From an uncultured Spirochaetaceae bacterium (lineage in GTDB: Bacteria; Spirochaetota; Spirochaetia; Sphaerochaetales; Sphaerochaetaceae): a DNA stretch of 64,000 nt. Below, piece after piece: positions 24,278-33,432 of the stretch. The notes beneath the pieces were generated by a model that had not been told where the DNA came from, made no database searches, and saw only the letters and a program-made list of their open reading frames with translations. Position numbers and translations under genes: made by a program. Within the stretch, counting starts at the first letter, position 1; every line of letters begins with the position of its first letter. The stretch lies in contig CALXOL010000007.1 of NCBI GenBank assembly GCA_944390015.1, positions 1 to 64,000 on the forward strand, read 5' to 3'.

Positions 24278-25599
24278 CTCATTCTCCCGACTTCAGAGAT
24301 TAAATCAAGCGAATCGTAATAACCTAACCTCTCATGGGCACGCCGTCCGCTCATCTGATGGAGGATCACGGCATTTATCGCGGCCTCCTTACTCGTCATG
24401 CCAGAGGCAAGAAAAGCCCCTATTATTCCAGCAAGGACATCACCACTTCCCGCAACACCAAGGCTGGGATTGTTTCCAATACAGAAATACCTCTCATCCA
24501 GACACGCAATCTCAACGATGCTCGATTTCTTTACGACTACCGCCTCAAGTTCTTTTGAAAGTGATACTGCATCATACTCAATTCCAAGTCGTCTAACAAG
24601 TCGGTTAAACTCTCCGATATGAGGCGTTAAGATCGCCCTGAGCGAGAACTTATCCCCTTTTTCTATCATGGAAAGAGCATCGGCATCCAGGACCATGCGA
24701 CCATCGTATTTTAAAAAGCTCCTATCACAATCTGAGCCCCACCCCGGACCTGCCAAGAGCGCAGAATATGGAGCATAGTCCAATTCTCCTCCTTTATAAA
24801 TCAATGGAGGATAATAACAGGCTATGTCACTCAGCTCCTTTGCTGAGTTCAGCGTAACAAGCCCGCACCCTGCATGGAACGATGCCTTCGCACTTAAGAT
24901 AGGTGCTCCCTTATATTCGGCAGAACCCGCCTTTATAAGCAGATGACCCCTCACGTTCTTATAATCGGAAGGCCCAAATGAACGGGCAGAATAATCGTCA
25001 TCCTCTAGAAGAAAAGAATCAGGGGAGAAAGATGAGATCTCCTCATCTGGAAAGCCTGGGTTTTCAAGAATCAGTCTTGCTGAACTTGAGAGGACATCCT
25101 CCTCTTTCAACATCGTAAAAGAGATAGTGACATCGGCTTTGAAATAATAGGCAGAGCAGACATCCAAGGCGACCTTAAAAGCCTGAGTATTGTTTATCCT
25201 ATCGAAAAAATCCTTGTCATGAGAGCTTAGCGGAGGATGAAACGATACTCCATACACGGCATCTATAATCACATCAAAACCTTCGACTCTTGTGGAAATT
25301 GCCGAAAGAGGGACACGTTTTCTTAGTATTCTGTTCTCCTCACTTTTAGCCTCTGATCTGTAATAGACATGAACATCCTCTCCTCTTTCTCTCAGAAGGA
25401 GGAAGAGAAATATTCCATCTGCTCCATTATTGCCAGAACCTACCAGGATGAGAGTACGCTTTCCTCTTATCTCATCACCGATGGCATTTAATGCGCATCG
25501 TGCGGCATTCTCAATCAGATCAAGGCTATTTAGGGAGTACTTCCTCCTCATTGCCTTATCAAAATCATTTACCCGATTTGCCTTATAAAGTCTCTTCAT
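24274..25599 (-). CDS. nnr: Bifunctional NAD(P)H-hydrate epimerase/dehydratase
   Basis: 441-aa metabolite repair enzyme. The N-terminal epimerase domain (about 1-200) has LILVGSGNNGADGIFL. The C-terminal ADP/ATP-dependent dehydratase (about 210-441) has GHLLIKAGS, LLAGPGWG, VLDADAL, ILTPHIGEF and the GVAGSGDVLAGIIGAFLASG signature. Together they convert R- and S-NAD(P)HX back to NAD(P)H. No strong Shine-Dalgarno precedes the ATG, which lies 12 bp after the upstream gene. Confidence 0.94.
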   Translation of the reverse strand: MKRLYKANRVNDFDKAMRRKYSLNSLDLIENAARCALNAIGDEIRGKRTLILVGSGNNGADGIFLFLLLRERGEDVHVYYRSEAKSEENRILRKRVPLSAISTRVEGFDVIIDAVYGVSFHPPLSSHDKDFFDRINNTQAFKVALDVCSAYYFKADVTISFTMLKEEDVLSSSARLILENPGFPDEEISSFSPDSFLLEDDDYSARSFGPSDYKNVRGHLLIKAGSAEYKGAPILSAKASFHAGCGLVTLNSAKELSDIACYYPPLIYKGGELDYAPYSALLAGPGWGSDCDRSFLKYDGRMVLDADALSMIEKGDKFSLRAILTPHIGEFNRLVRRLGIEYDAVSLSKELEAVVVKKSSIVEIACLDERYFCIGNNPSLGVAGSGDVLAGIIGAFLASGMTSKEAAINAVILHQMSGRRAHERLGYYDSLDLISEVGRMR

Positions 25600-25611
25600 A
25601 CTACTAGGACA

Positions 25612-26013
25612 CTACTGGAGAACGTAGAGTTTCTTCCCATCCATGGTGAAATCAACACGCTCAGATCCATCGATGAAACTGGACTCGATGCTATGACTAT
25701 CTCCGGAAACTGATGCATCAAGGTCTACCTCGTAATAGTCCCCTTCATCCACCTCTTCATACACGACAATCCCAGATAGTAGGCTCTTTCCTTCCTCATC
25801 TATCGGGTAATCATCATAGATGACTCTGAAGCCCTCATCCGTTGTAATCATATCAACCCCATCACCACCGATCAGCCATCCAACAAGTGCAAAACCCGTG
25901 ATTTCCTGAAAAAGCTCAGATTGCTCCACACTCGCCTCCCTGGGCAGAGAACAGAACACGAAAACAATGACGATCAGAATAACAACACAGAGAAAAAACA
26001 GTATTTTTTTCAT
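25612..26013 (-). CDS. Hypothetical exported protein
   Basis: 133 aa. MKKILFFLCVVILIVIVFVFCS is a signal peptide or anchor; Cys21 could be lipidated, but the preceding VFVF is a poor lipobox. The remainder is acidic and beta-rich. No family recognised. First gene of the minus-strand cluster that runs to ilvE. Confidence 0.6.
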   Translation of the reverse strand: MKKILFFLCVVILIVIVFVFCSLPREASVEQSELFQEITGFALVGWLIGGDGVDMITTDEGFRVIYDDYPIDEEGKSLLSGIVVYEEVDEGDYYEVDLDASVSGDSHSIESSFIDGSERVDFTMDGKKLYVLQ

Positions 26014-26107
26014 ATCTATCCTTTTTCAACATTTATTATATTAAAATAGATTATCCGAGAGCGAACGAAAGTCAAGAATTTTGCTCTGACATAATTAGCC
26101 ATTTCCC

Positions 26108-26136
26108 TTGACTAGGAGAATGAATTAATCTATTTT
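26108..26136 (+). promoter_or_regulatory. Promoter of the thiBPQ transcript
   Basis: TTGACT (26108-26113), 17-bp spacer, TATTTT (26131-26136). The predicted start near 26143 coincides with the 5' edge of the riboswitch P1 helix. Confidence 0.65.
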
Positions 26137-26140
26137 TGAT

Positions 26141-26214
26141 AGTGCCGGGGTGGCTTTTTGCCTGAGATCATACCCGTCAACCTGATCTGGATAATACCAG
26201 CGTAGGGAGCGACT
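26141..26214 (+). promoter_or_regulatory. TPP riboswitch (THI element)
   Basis: The conserved core is complete: CGGGGTG, GCCTGAGA, TACCCG, ACCTGATCTGGATAATACCA and GCGTAGGGA. P1 pairs AGTGC with GCgACT at the ends. It binds thiamine pyrophosphate and lowers expression of the downstream genes, here a thiamine transporter. Confidence 0.97.
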
Positions 26215-26228
26215 TGTATAAACCTTAA

Positions 26229-26259
26229 AACCTCCCCCGCAATACTCTTTATGGAGGTT
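26229..26259 (+). promoter_or_regulatory. Shine-Dalgarno sequester hairpin of the TPP switch
   Basis: AACCTCC (26229-26235) is perfectly complementary to GGAGGTT (26253-26259), which contains the ribosome binding site of thiB. This points to translational rather than terminator-based control. Confidence 0.75.
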
Positions 26260-26262
26260 GAG

Positions 26263-27282
26263 ATGAAAAAAATTCTCATACTATTACTTGTTCTACTTAC
26301 CGTCTGCGCTTTTAGTTTCGCAGAGGGAGTTAAGGAAGAGAGCGAAAACGTCGTAACCGTATATGCCTACGACTCCTTCGCCGGGGACTGGGGTCCTGGA
26401 GCTGAGGTCATTCCAGCTTTTGAAGAGGCAACAGGAATCAAAGTCAATCTTGTAAGCGCAGGGGATGCCGGTGAGATGCTTTCAAGAATCATAATGGAGG
26501 GAGATGACTGCCCTGCCGATGTCGTACTAGGTATTACCGATGACCTTGCATATAGGGCCTATGATGCCGATATCCTTTCTCCATATGACAGTCCAATACT
26601 CGATACGATGGCCGACCATCTTAAATTCGATCCTGAAAACCGTCTGCTTCCTTTCGATTACGGCGTGTTCTCATTCGTAATCGACAGCGAGAGTGATATC
26701 CCTGTACCTTCTTCCCTTGAAGACCTTACCAGCGAAGTATATAAGGACAAGGTGATACTAATTGATCCTAGGACGAGCAGTGTCGGCTTAGGACTTCTGA
26801 TGTGGACATATAATGTTTTAGGAGAGAAGAATTATCTTAGCTGGTGGAAAGCGATGAGGGATAATATGCTCACCATGGCAGATGGATGGTCAAGTGCATA
26901 CGGACTCTTTACGGAAGGTGAGGCTCCTTTGGTCATCAGCTACACGACAAGCCCTGTTTACCATGTACTTAACGAGGATACCACCAGATACCAGGCCGTA
27001 ATATTCAGCGAGGGCCATCAGGAGACGATCGAGGGAATCGGCATACTCAAAAATGCAAAGCATAGGAAGAATGCTGAGACATTCGTGGATTTCGTCCTTA
27101 CAGAGGGGCAAGAGGATATTGCGGTGCTCAACAGCATGTATCCGGTAAACAGTACGATCAAACTGCCTGACGCATACGAATGGGCACCAGAACCTGAAAT
27201 CCTCTTTACAAGCGATAGCGATGTAGTGGAAAATCATCTTGATGATATCCTTCAAGATTGGATCGAGGTGATGACAAATTGA
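26263..27282 (+). CDS. thiB: Thiamine ABC transporter substrate-binding protein
   Basis: 339-aa periplasmic binding protein of the TbpA/ThiB type. A signal peptide (1 to about 21) is followed by VTVYAYDSFAGDWGPG, which is typical of thiamine-binding proteins, then VVLGITDDLAYRAYD, LLPFDYGVFSFV and VISYTTSPVYHV. Cys15 lies in a weak lipobox. The ATG at 26263 is chosen over 26251 because GGAGG lies between them. It delivers thiamine to ThiP/ThiQ. Regulated by the TPP riboswitch directly upstream. Confidence 0.94.
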   Translation: MKKILILLLVLLTVCAFSFAEGVKEESENVVTVYAYDSFAGDWGPGAEVIPAFEEATGIKVNLVSAGDAGEMLSRIIMEGDDCPADVVLGITDDLAYRAYDADILSPYDSPILDTMADHLKFDPENRLLPFDYGVFSFVIDSESDIPVPSSLEDLTSEVYKDKVILIDPRTSSVGLGLLMWTYNVLGEKNYLSWWKAMRDNMLTMADGWSSAYGLFTEGEAPLVISYTTSPVYHVLNEDTTRYQAVIFSEGHQETIEGIGILKNAKHRKNAETFVDFVLTEGQEDIAVLNSMYPVNSTIKLPDAYEWAPEPEILFTSDSDVVENHLDDILQDWIEVMTN

Positions 27283-28910
27283 GTAATAGAAAGGCGAATG
27301 GAATATACAGAGGACTAGCATTTCCCGCATTAATAGTGCTCGTATTCTTATTTGCCTTACCACTTTATTTTACTTTCTCAAAGGCTTTTGAAGGCGGATT
27401 TGACACACTTAAGTCCGTCTTCACCAGCCCCTATTCATACCGCTTAGTACGTTTTACCGTAGTAGAGAGCCTGTTGTCGGCTTTCATCTCATGTCTCATA
27501 GCCCTTCCTTTCGCAGCATTTTATGCAAGCTATGATTTTAAGCTAAGAAAGCTGACACTGACCCTTTCAGCACTCTCCTTTACCATTCCTTCAATACTTG
27601 TCGTACTGGGATTCGTAATCTTTTACGGCAATAACGGAGTGCTGAACAACATGCTTAAAAGCATATTCTCCCTCGAAGAATCTCCTATAAGAATTCTTTA
27701 TACTTTTCCTGCAATCATACTTGCACATGTCTATCTGAATCTTCCCGTGGCTTTCAATCTAATAACGAACGGATGGACAAGCTTGGCGAGAAGCGAAGAG
27801 ATGGCAAGCTATACATTGAAGAAAGGGAAAATGAAGACGTTCCTATCCATAACCCTTCCAAAGCTGAGAGGGGTAATAGCAAACGCATTCGTAATCATAT
27901 TCCTTTTCTGTTTCTCATCTTTTGCTATCGTGATGGTCCTTGGAGGAAGCCCCGAGTACTCGACGCTTGAGAGTGAGATATACAGGAGGGCACATATCTC
28001 TCTTGACTACAGCGGAGCAAGCGCCCTCTCCATCTTCTCATTCATAATAACTACGATAGCCCTCAGCCTCTCTTACATCGGGAGGAGAAAGGAGAAGATG
28101 GAAAGAAGAGAAAGCGCTCTTAAGAAAATCAGAAAAAAGAAAGGAAAGGCACTTGCAGCCCTGATGACACTTGCAATGCTCCTTTTCATCCTTCCTCCGA
28201 TGCTAAGCATACTTTACCGCTCATTCTTCGACAGAAGGGGTGATTTCTCTCTTGAATCCTGGAATACGATATTTAGTGCATCATCGTTCCTCTCCGCGAT
28301 ATTGAACAGCCTCTTCATCGCCATGACTTCCGCTATTCTGGCCACCGTTTTGGCAGAGAACATAGCAATGTACTCGGTAAAGTGCAAGAGCAGGATCGCA
28401 CCACTTTTCGCAACACTTCCTCTTGCAACAGGAAGTGTCACATTAGGGCTTGGCTATAATTTCCTAGCAGCTAAGATCGGGCTCTCAAGCATATATACTG
28501 ACTATCTGCTGATACTCGCCACTCATCTCGTACTCTCTATTCCTTTTGCCATAAGAACCATGCTTCCAGGGGCGAAAGAGATACCACAGAGGGTCAGCGA
28601 GGCTTCATACACACTGAAAAAAAGTGCATTTGAAACATATATGAGAACCGAACGTCCATTGCTTAAAAGCTACAGAAGAAAGGCGTTTATATTCGCATTC
28701 GCACTCTCGCTTGGGGAGGTAAATGCAACCCTTGCACTGGCAGGAGGAAGGATTACGACTCTCCCTATCCTGATATACCGTCTTATTGGAAGCTATAACT
28801 ACCAGGGAGCCAGCGCCCTTGGCAGCGTATTATTGATTCTCGCATTCATCGTGTTCATCATGGGAGAGAGAATTGGAAAGAAGGAAGGAACATGGAATAT
28901 CTCGAGATAA
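27279..28910 (+). CDS. thiP: Thiamine ABC transporter permease
   Basis: 543-aa inner-membrane permease with two fused binding-protein-dependent transport domains. Each carries an EAA-like loop (SLARSEEMASYTLKKGKMKT and IPQRVSEASYTLKKSAFETY). The fused form is typical of ThiP and FbpB-type permeases. The start is predicted as TTG at 27279, overlapping the thiB stop codon, after GAGGTGATG; an ATG at 27258 inside thiB is rejected. It overlaps thiQ by 19 bp. Confidence 0.93.
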   Translation: MSNRKANGIYRGLAFPALIVLVFLFALPLYFTFSKAFEGGFDTLKSVFTSPYSYRLVRFTVVESLLSAFISCLIALPFAAFYASYDFKLRKLTLTLSALSFTIPSILVVLGFVIFYGNNGVLNNMLKSIFSLEESPIRILYTFPAIILAHVYLNLPVAFNLITNGWTSLARSEEMASYTLKKGKMKTFLSITLPKLRGVIANAFVIIFLFCFSSFAIVMVLGGSPEYSTLESEIYRRAHISLDYSGASALSIFSFIITTIALSLSYIGRRKEKMERRESALKKIRKKKGKALAALMTLAMLLFILPPMLSILYRSFFDRRGDFSLESWNTIFSASSFLSAILNSLFIAMTSAILATVLAENIAMYSVKCKSRIAPLFATLPLATGSVTLGLGYNFLAAKIGLSSIYTDYLLILATHLVLSIPFAIRTMLPGAKEIPQRVSEASYTLKKSAFETYMRTERPLLKSYRRKAFIFAFALSLGEVNATLALAGGRITTLPILIYRLIGSYNYQGASALGSVLLILAFIVFIMGERIGKKEGTWNISR

Positions 28911-29875
28911 ACAACCTGAAAAAGAAATATGGTGATTTTGAACTGAATGTGAATTTCAGCGTGAAAGAAGGTGAGTTTCTATGCCTCATCGGACCTTCAG
29001 GCTCAGGAAAGAGCACGGTCCTCTCCCTACTCTCCGGGCTTGAGGATGCTGACGAAGGGATGATCGTCCTCGATGGGGAAGATATAACTCAAAAGACGAC
29101 ACAGGAAAGGAACATAGGGCTGGTATTCCAGGATTACGCACTCTTTTCCAACATGAATGTAGAAAAGAACATACAGTATGGCATGGATAAGAAGCACAAA
29201 AGCAGTAAGGAGATAAAGGAACAGACTGAGCTGCTACTGAGATATGTCGATCTCGAGGGTTATGGAAAAAGGAGTGTCTCAAGCCTCTCTGGAGGGGAGG
29301 CTCAGAGAGTCGCCCTAGCCCGCTCACTGGCTTCAGAGCCGAAAATCCTGTTGCTTGATGAGCCCCTTTCCGCCCTTGACGCACCTTTAAGAAAAAGGCT
29401 GAGAACCGTAATAAGGGACATACACAACAAGACTGGGATCACCATGATCTATGTGACACATGACAGGGAGGAGGCTTTTGCAATCTCTGACAGGATAATA
29501 ATAATGAAAGACGGGAGCATAGCCGCTGACGGCAGTCCCGAAAGCCTTTACAACAGACCTAACAACGCATTCACAGCCTCATTCACAGGGGATGGAACAC
29601 TGCTTGATGCCTCGCTTTTCTTCCAGAACCAGAGCGGACTGATATTCTTCCGCCCTGAGAGTGTGATAATCTCTGATGAGGCGTTAAACCCAGAGATGTA
29701 TCCATCCTACCTTGTCATAAACAATGTACAGATCACAGGAGTTGAATATACGGGATCTCATTACCTCTTATGCGTGGATTATAATGGTTCATACATACTC
29801 GCCCTCTCCCTTGTAAAACCGAGCAAAAGCGTTATAAGCCTGCTTATAAACGAGGAGAGTATCACGAAAATTTAA
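28892..29875 (+). CDS. thiQ: Thiamine ABC transporter ATPase
   Basis: 327-aa ABC ATPase. Walker A is GPSGSGKST, the Q-loop lies in LVFQDYALF, the signature is LSGGEAQRVALARSLA, Walker B is ILLLDEPLSALD and the switch His is in VTHDREEAFAI. A C-terminal extension (about 235-327) looks like a TOBE-type domain, longer than classical ThiQ (about 230 aa) and closer to the FbpC/PotA class. Assignment to thiamine rests on the operon with thiB and the TPP switch. Confidence 0.9.
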   Translation: MEYLEINNLKKKYGDFELNVNFSVKEGEFLCLIGPSGSGKSTVLSLLSGLEDADEGMIVLDGEDITQKTTQERNIGLVFQDYALFSNMNVEKNIQYGMDKKHKSSKEIKEQTELLLRYVDLEGYGKRSVSSLSGGEAQRVALARSLASEPKILLLDEPLSALDAPLRKRLRTVIRDIHNKTGITMIYVTHDREEAFAISDRIIIMKDGSIAADGSPESLYNRPNNAFTASFTGDGTLLDASLFFQNQSGLIFFRPESVIISDEALNPEMYPSYLVINNVQITGVEYTGSHYLLCVDYNGSYILALSLVKPSKSVISLLINEESITKI

Positions 29876-29919
29876 CACGAAGATACTTTTTTGCATTAAG
29901 AATAAGGAGGAAATATAAA

Positions 29920-30444
29920 ATGAAGAGAATCTCTTTATTATTCTTGACCTTATTTCTTATTGTGCAAGGTGCGTACTCACTGTCCTACAGCGCATACTTA
30001 TCACTGGACACGGGGTATCTTCTCACGAAGATAAAAGATGATGAGATCATGCGCTCAAGCTATGCGCTCTCTATCGAGGCCGAACCATTTGGACTCAGCT
30101 TCGGAAGAAATACGATAAGCATACCTATCATGCTATCATTCTACTCATCAAGCCCTGAGTACAGGTATTACAGCCTAAATGCGCATAATGATTACGGTAT
30201 CGCACTGGCATACCGCTATGCATTTACAGACCTTTTCACCCTGAAGACACAGGCAGGACTGGCATACCGCCACTACCCGGATATAGATGCATCTACGATA
30301 TCGTTTCTCATCTCATCATCAGCGGAGTTTTACCCCGCCCATTACACGGCGATAGTACTGCCTCTGGACATCTTGATTACGAAAGATGAAGTGGCCTTCT
30401 CAATCGGACTAGGGTGTCTTGTACGATTAGGAGGTGAGAGATGA
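29920..30444 (+). CDS. Putative small outer-membrane beta-barrel protein
   Basis: 174 aa with a signal peptide (1 to about 20, LLFLTLFLIVQGAYS). The mature part consists of alternating hydrophobic and aromatic strands (SYSAYLSLDTGYLL, YGIALAYRYAFTDLFTLKTQ, AGLAYRHYP) typical of small outer-membrane barrels. AAGGAGG precedes the ATG. The stop overlaps the start of the caspase-like gene (ATGA), so the pair is translationally coupled. Confidence 0.65.
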   Translation: MKRISLLFLTLFLIVQGAYSLSYSAYLSLDTGYLLTKIKDDEIMRSSYALSIEAEPFGLSFGRNTISIPIMLSFYSSSPEYRYYSLNAHNDYGIALAYRYAFTDLFTLKTQAGLAYRHYPDIDASTISFLISSSAEFYPAHYTAIVLPLDILITKDEVAFSIGLGCLVRLGGER

Positions 30445-31427
30445 GAAAGTTTGTTATATTTTTAACTTTACTAGTATCCCTTACATCCTGCGAATATTTC
30501 ATCTCTCCGGGAATACAGGTTGAACCGAAGCTCTACATGGTTGCAATCGGAGTCGGGTATGAAAGACATGGAACTATAAATGAACTGAAGTTCACAAAAA
30601 ATGATTTGGAGGATCTTACGGGACAGATCAGGAATCTCGTCGATGGAAAGATGGAATATGAGATATTGAGATTCTCCGACTGCTCTGATAATGAAGATGA
30701 GGCATTCGTCTTAAAAAGGGAGGCAAGCCAGCATAATGGGATAGAGACCCTTAAGTACGGGAAAGAAGATTTCTGTAATCCTTATGCGTTCTTCGACACA
30801 TTGGCAGAGGCATTTACGACGATGCCGGAAAAAGACGATATCATCATATTCTATTATGCGGGACATGGGGATGAGGAAACAGGAAATCTCGTATATTACT
30901 ACGATTCTCTTTCAAAAGATTACCAGACGATATCACAAAGGGAGCTATTCGATTCATTCCTCTCCAGATGGCAGGCAAGGCGTCTTGTCATATTGGACTC
31001 ATGCTTTAGCGGAAACTTCATTGAAGAGGGAGATCTTGCAAGTACCCTTTTCTATAGTGGAAAAGATAGCGAACTTACATTCAACCTCTCATCATCCCTA
31101 TCATCCTCTTTTACCTCTTTAAGCTTGGGCAATAAGGCAAAACCGGATGTATTCGTCATCTCAGGCTCGGGATACGTGCAATCCACATATGAGAACGTTG
31201 CAGGCATAGAGCACGGGATTTTCACATACGCACTGCTTAAATACCTGGATTATGATGAGGAGATGGACGAGGCATCATTCACAACCAAGTTCGAGGGGAG
31301 AACCATCAGCGTGAAGGACTTATACGATGGGATAATCAAGAATTTCCCTTTCAAGGAGTTTTACAGGATCAGCACACCAAACACCACCCCGTCAAAACTT
31401 GATATGACGGTATTCGATTTCAGATAG
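30441..31427 (+). CDS. Caspase-fold (peptidase C14-like) lipoprotein
   Basis: 328 aa. The signal peptide ends in the lipobox LTSC (Cys17), so the mature protein should be lipid-anchored outside the cytoplasm. The caspase p20 core follows: VAIGVGYERHG opens the fold, LKFTKNDLEDL is a family helix, IIFYYAGHGDEE carries the catalytic His and RLVILDSCFSGNF the catalytic Cys. VFVISGSGYVQSTYE and HGIFTYALLKYL complete the domain. Clan CD peptidases of this kind usually prefer Arg/Lys or Asp at P1; specificity here is unknown. It is coupled to the barrel-like protein before it. Confidence 0.87.
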   Translation: MRKFVIFLTLLVSLTSCEYFISPGIQVEPKLYMVAIGVGYERHGTINELKFTKNDLEDLTGQIRNLVDGKMEYEILRFSDCSDNEDEAFVLKREASQHNGIETLKYGKEDFCNPYAFFDTLAEAFTTMPEKDDIIIFYYAGHGDEETGNLVYYYDSLSKDYQTISQRELFDSFLSRWQARRLVILDSCFSGNFIEEGDLASTLFYSGKDSELTFNLSSSLSSSFTSLSLGNKAKPDVFVISGSGYVQSTYENVAGIEHGIFTYALLKYLDYDEEMDEASFTTKFEGRTISVKDLYDGIIKNFPFKEFYRISTPNTTPSKLDMTVFDFR

Positions 31428-33432
31428 CCTTATATCTGGCAATCTCATCACGTACGGCCGCGGCTTTCTCGAATTCAAGATTCTTGGCATACTCGAACAT
31501 CTGTTTCTCAAGGTCGCGGACGTATTTCTTCCTGTCCTTCTCAACAAGGAGGTTATAGCCGGCTTTTCTGATTTTGATATCGTCTTTCGCCGCTTCCTCT
31601 TTCTCATGGCTGTCGCGTTCTATGATATCCTCAATAGCCTTCTTGACGGTGGTAGGAGTTATCCCATGCTCCCTATTATATTCAATCTGTACCTTACGCC
31701 TGTGCTCTGTCTCCTGGATGGCCTCCGCCATGGCATCACTTACCCTGTCAGCATACATGATAACCCTGCCGTTTGAATTTCGTGCGACCCTTCCTATCGT
31801 CTGTATCAGCGAGGTTGCAGAGCGCAGGAATCCTATCTTATCGGCATCCAGGATGGCGCATAGGGACACCTCTGGCATGTCCAGCCCTTCCCTAAGGAGG
31901 TTTATGCCTATCAGGACATCGTACTTACCCTTCCTCAGGTCCCTGAGTATCTCAACCCTTTCAATCGTATCCACTTCGGAATGCAGATACTGTACTTTAA
32001 GCCCTAATGATGATAGATAATCAGTCAGGTCCTCGGCCATGCGCTTGGTAAGCGTCGTGACGATAGTCCGCTCACCCATATCTATTGTCTTCCTGATTTC
32101 AGAATAAAGATCCTCCATCTGACCTTCGGTACTGCGTACTTCAATCTCAGGATCGAGCAATCCTGTAGGCCTGATCAGCTGCTCGACAATCTGGGAAGAC
32201 TCCTTTCTCTCCCTCTCCCCTGGAGTTGCGGATACATATATCCTCTGTCCGACTTTTTGATCGAATTCATCGTATTTCAAAGGACGGTTATCCAATGCAG
32301 AGGGCAGACGGAAGCCGTAATTTACCAGATTGAGCTTCCTTGACCTATCGCCCTCATACATCGCTCCTATCTGCGGAAGAGTGACATGGGACTCATCTAT
32401 GAAAGTTACGAAATCATCTGGGAAATAATCCAAAAGGACTGCGGGGCGTTCTCCAGGGGCACGCCCTGAAAGCGGACGGGAATAGTTCTCTATGCCAGAG
32501 CAGTGTCCGGTCTCGGAAAGCATCTCCAAGTCATATTCGACCCTTGTCTTTATACGCTCGGCCTCAACCAGCTTTCCAAGGCTCTTGAAGTACTCTATTC
32601 TCTCCTCCTTCTCCTCGTTTATCCTCTCTATGCCTTTTTTAATATAGCTGTCGGGAAGGACGAACTGCTTTGCCGGATAGAGCGTTATCGAGTCCATTGA
32701 CTCATATTTCTCACCACTGACGGGATTAAACCATGTGATGTCCACTATCTCATCCCAATCCAGGCTTATCCTGAATGCGGTCTCCAGATATGCAGGATAG
32801 ATCTCAATCACATCACCGCGGCTGCGGAACGTGCCACGCTCAAGAGAGTATTCATTTCTCTCATAAAGCATCCTCGATAGCTGAGCGAACTCTTTTTTAT
32901 GGTCAAACACGTCTCCCGTATTGTAAGTATGAACCATATCAGTAAGTGCTACAGGGTTTCCAAGTCCATATATGCATGAGACAGTTGCGACTACTATCAC
33001 ATCCCTTCTTTCCAGCAGTGAAAATGACGCTGCCAGGCGAAGCCTATCAATTTCATCGTTTATATCCGTCTCCTTCTCAATATAGAGGTCTTTTCCCGGA
33101 ACATATGCCTCAGGCTGGTAATAGTCGTATGTCGATACGAAATATTCAACGGCGTTCTCAGGAAAGAAGGTCTTGAATTCCCTGTATAACTGGGCGGAGA
33201 GCGTCTTGTTGTGGGAAAGTATCAGCGTCGGCTTCTGTATCTTCTCGATAAGCTTTGCCATGGTAAAAGTCTTTCCCGAGCCCGTGACTCCTTTAAGAGT
33301 CTGTGCCCTGTCCCCATCGAGATATCCTTTATATAAGCTCTCTACAGCCTCTCTCTGGTCTCCCGCCATATCAAAAGATGAGACGACCTTGAAAGGCTTT
33401 GATTTACCTGTCTGGAAGTTAATCTCATTCAT
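31420..33432 (-). CDS. uvrB: Excinuclease ABC subunit B
   Basis: 670-aa DNA damage verification helicase of nucleotide excision repair. Walker A GVTGSGKTFTMA, the beta-hairpin region YDYYQPEAYVPGKDLYIEKE, DESHVTLPQIGAMYEGD, YVSATPGE, LREGLDMPEVSLCAILDADK, QTIGRVARN and the C-terminal UVR motif (LEKQMFEYAKNLEFEKAAAV) are intact. The ATG at 33432 overlaps the htrA stop (ATGA), so it is the second gene of an htrA-uvrB operon. It converges on the caspase gene with 8 bp of overlap. Confidence 0.98.
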   Translation of the reverse strand: MNEINFQTGKSKPFKVVSSFDMAGDQREAVESLYKGYLDGDRAQTLKGVTGSGKTFTMAKLIEKIQKPTLILSHNKTLSAQLYREFKTFFPENAVEYFVSTYDYYQPEAYVPGKDLYIEKETDINDEIDRLRLAASFSLLERRDVIVVATVSCIYGLGNPVALTDMVHTYNTGDVFDHKKEFAQLSRMLYERNEYSLERGTFRSRGDVIEIYPAYLETAFRISLDWDEIVDITWFNPVSGEKYESMDSITLYPAKQFVLPDSYIKKGIERINEEKEERIEYFKSLGKLVEAERIKTRVEYDLEMLSETGHCSGIENYSRPLSGRAPGERPAVLLDYFPDDFVTFIDESHVTLPQIGAMYEGDRSRKLNLVNYGFRLPSALDNRPLKYDEFDQKVGQRIYVSATPGERERKESSQIVEQLIRPTGLLDPEIEVRSTEGQMEDLYSEIRKTIDMGERTIVTTLTKRMAEDLTDYLSSLGLKVQYLHSEVDTIERVEILRDLRKGKYDVLIGINLLREGLDMPEVSLCAILDADKIGFLRSATSLIQTIGRVARNSNGRVIMYADRVSDAMAEAIQETEHRRKVQIEYNREHGITPTTVKKAIEDIIERDSHEKEEAAKDDIKIRKAGYNLLVEKDRKKYVRDLEKQMFEYAKNLEFEKAAAVRDEIARYKAI

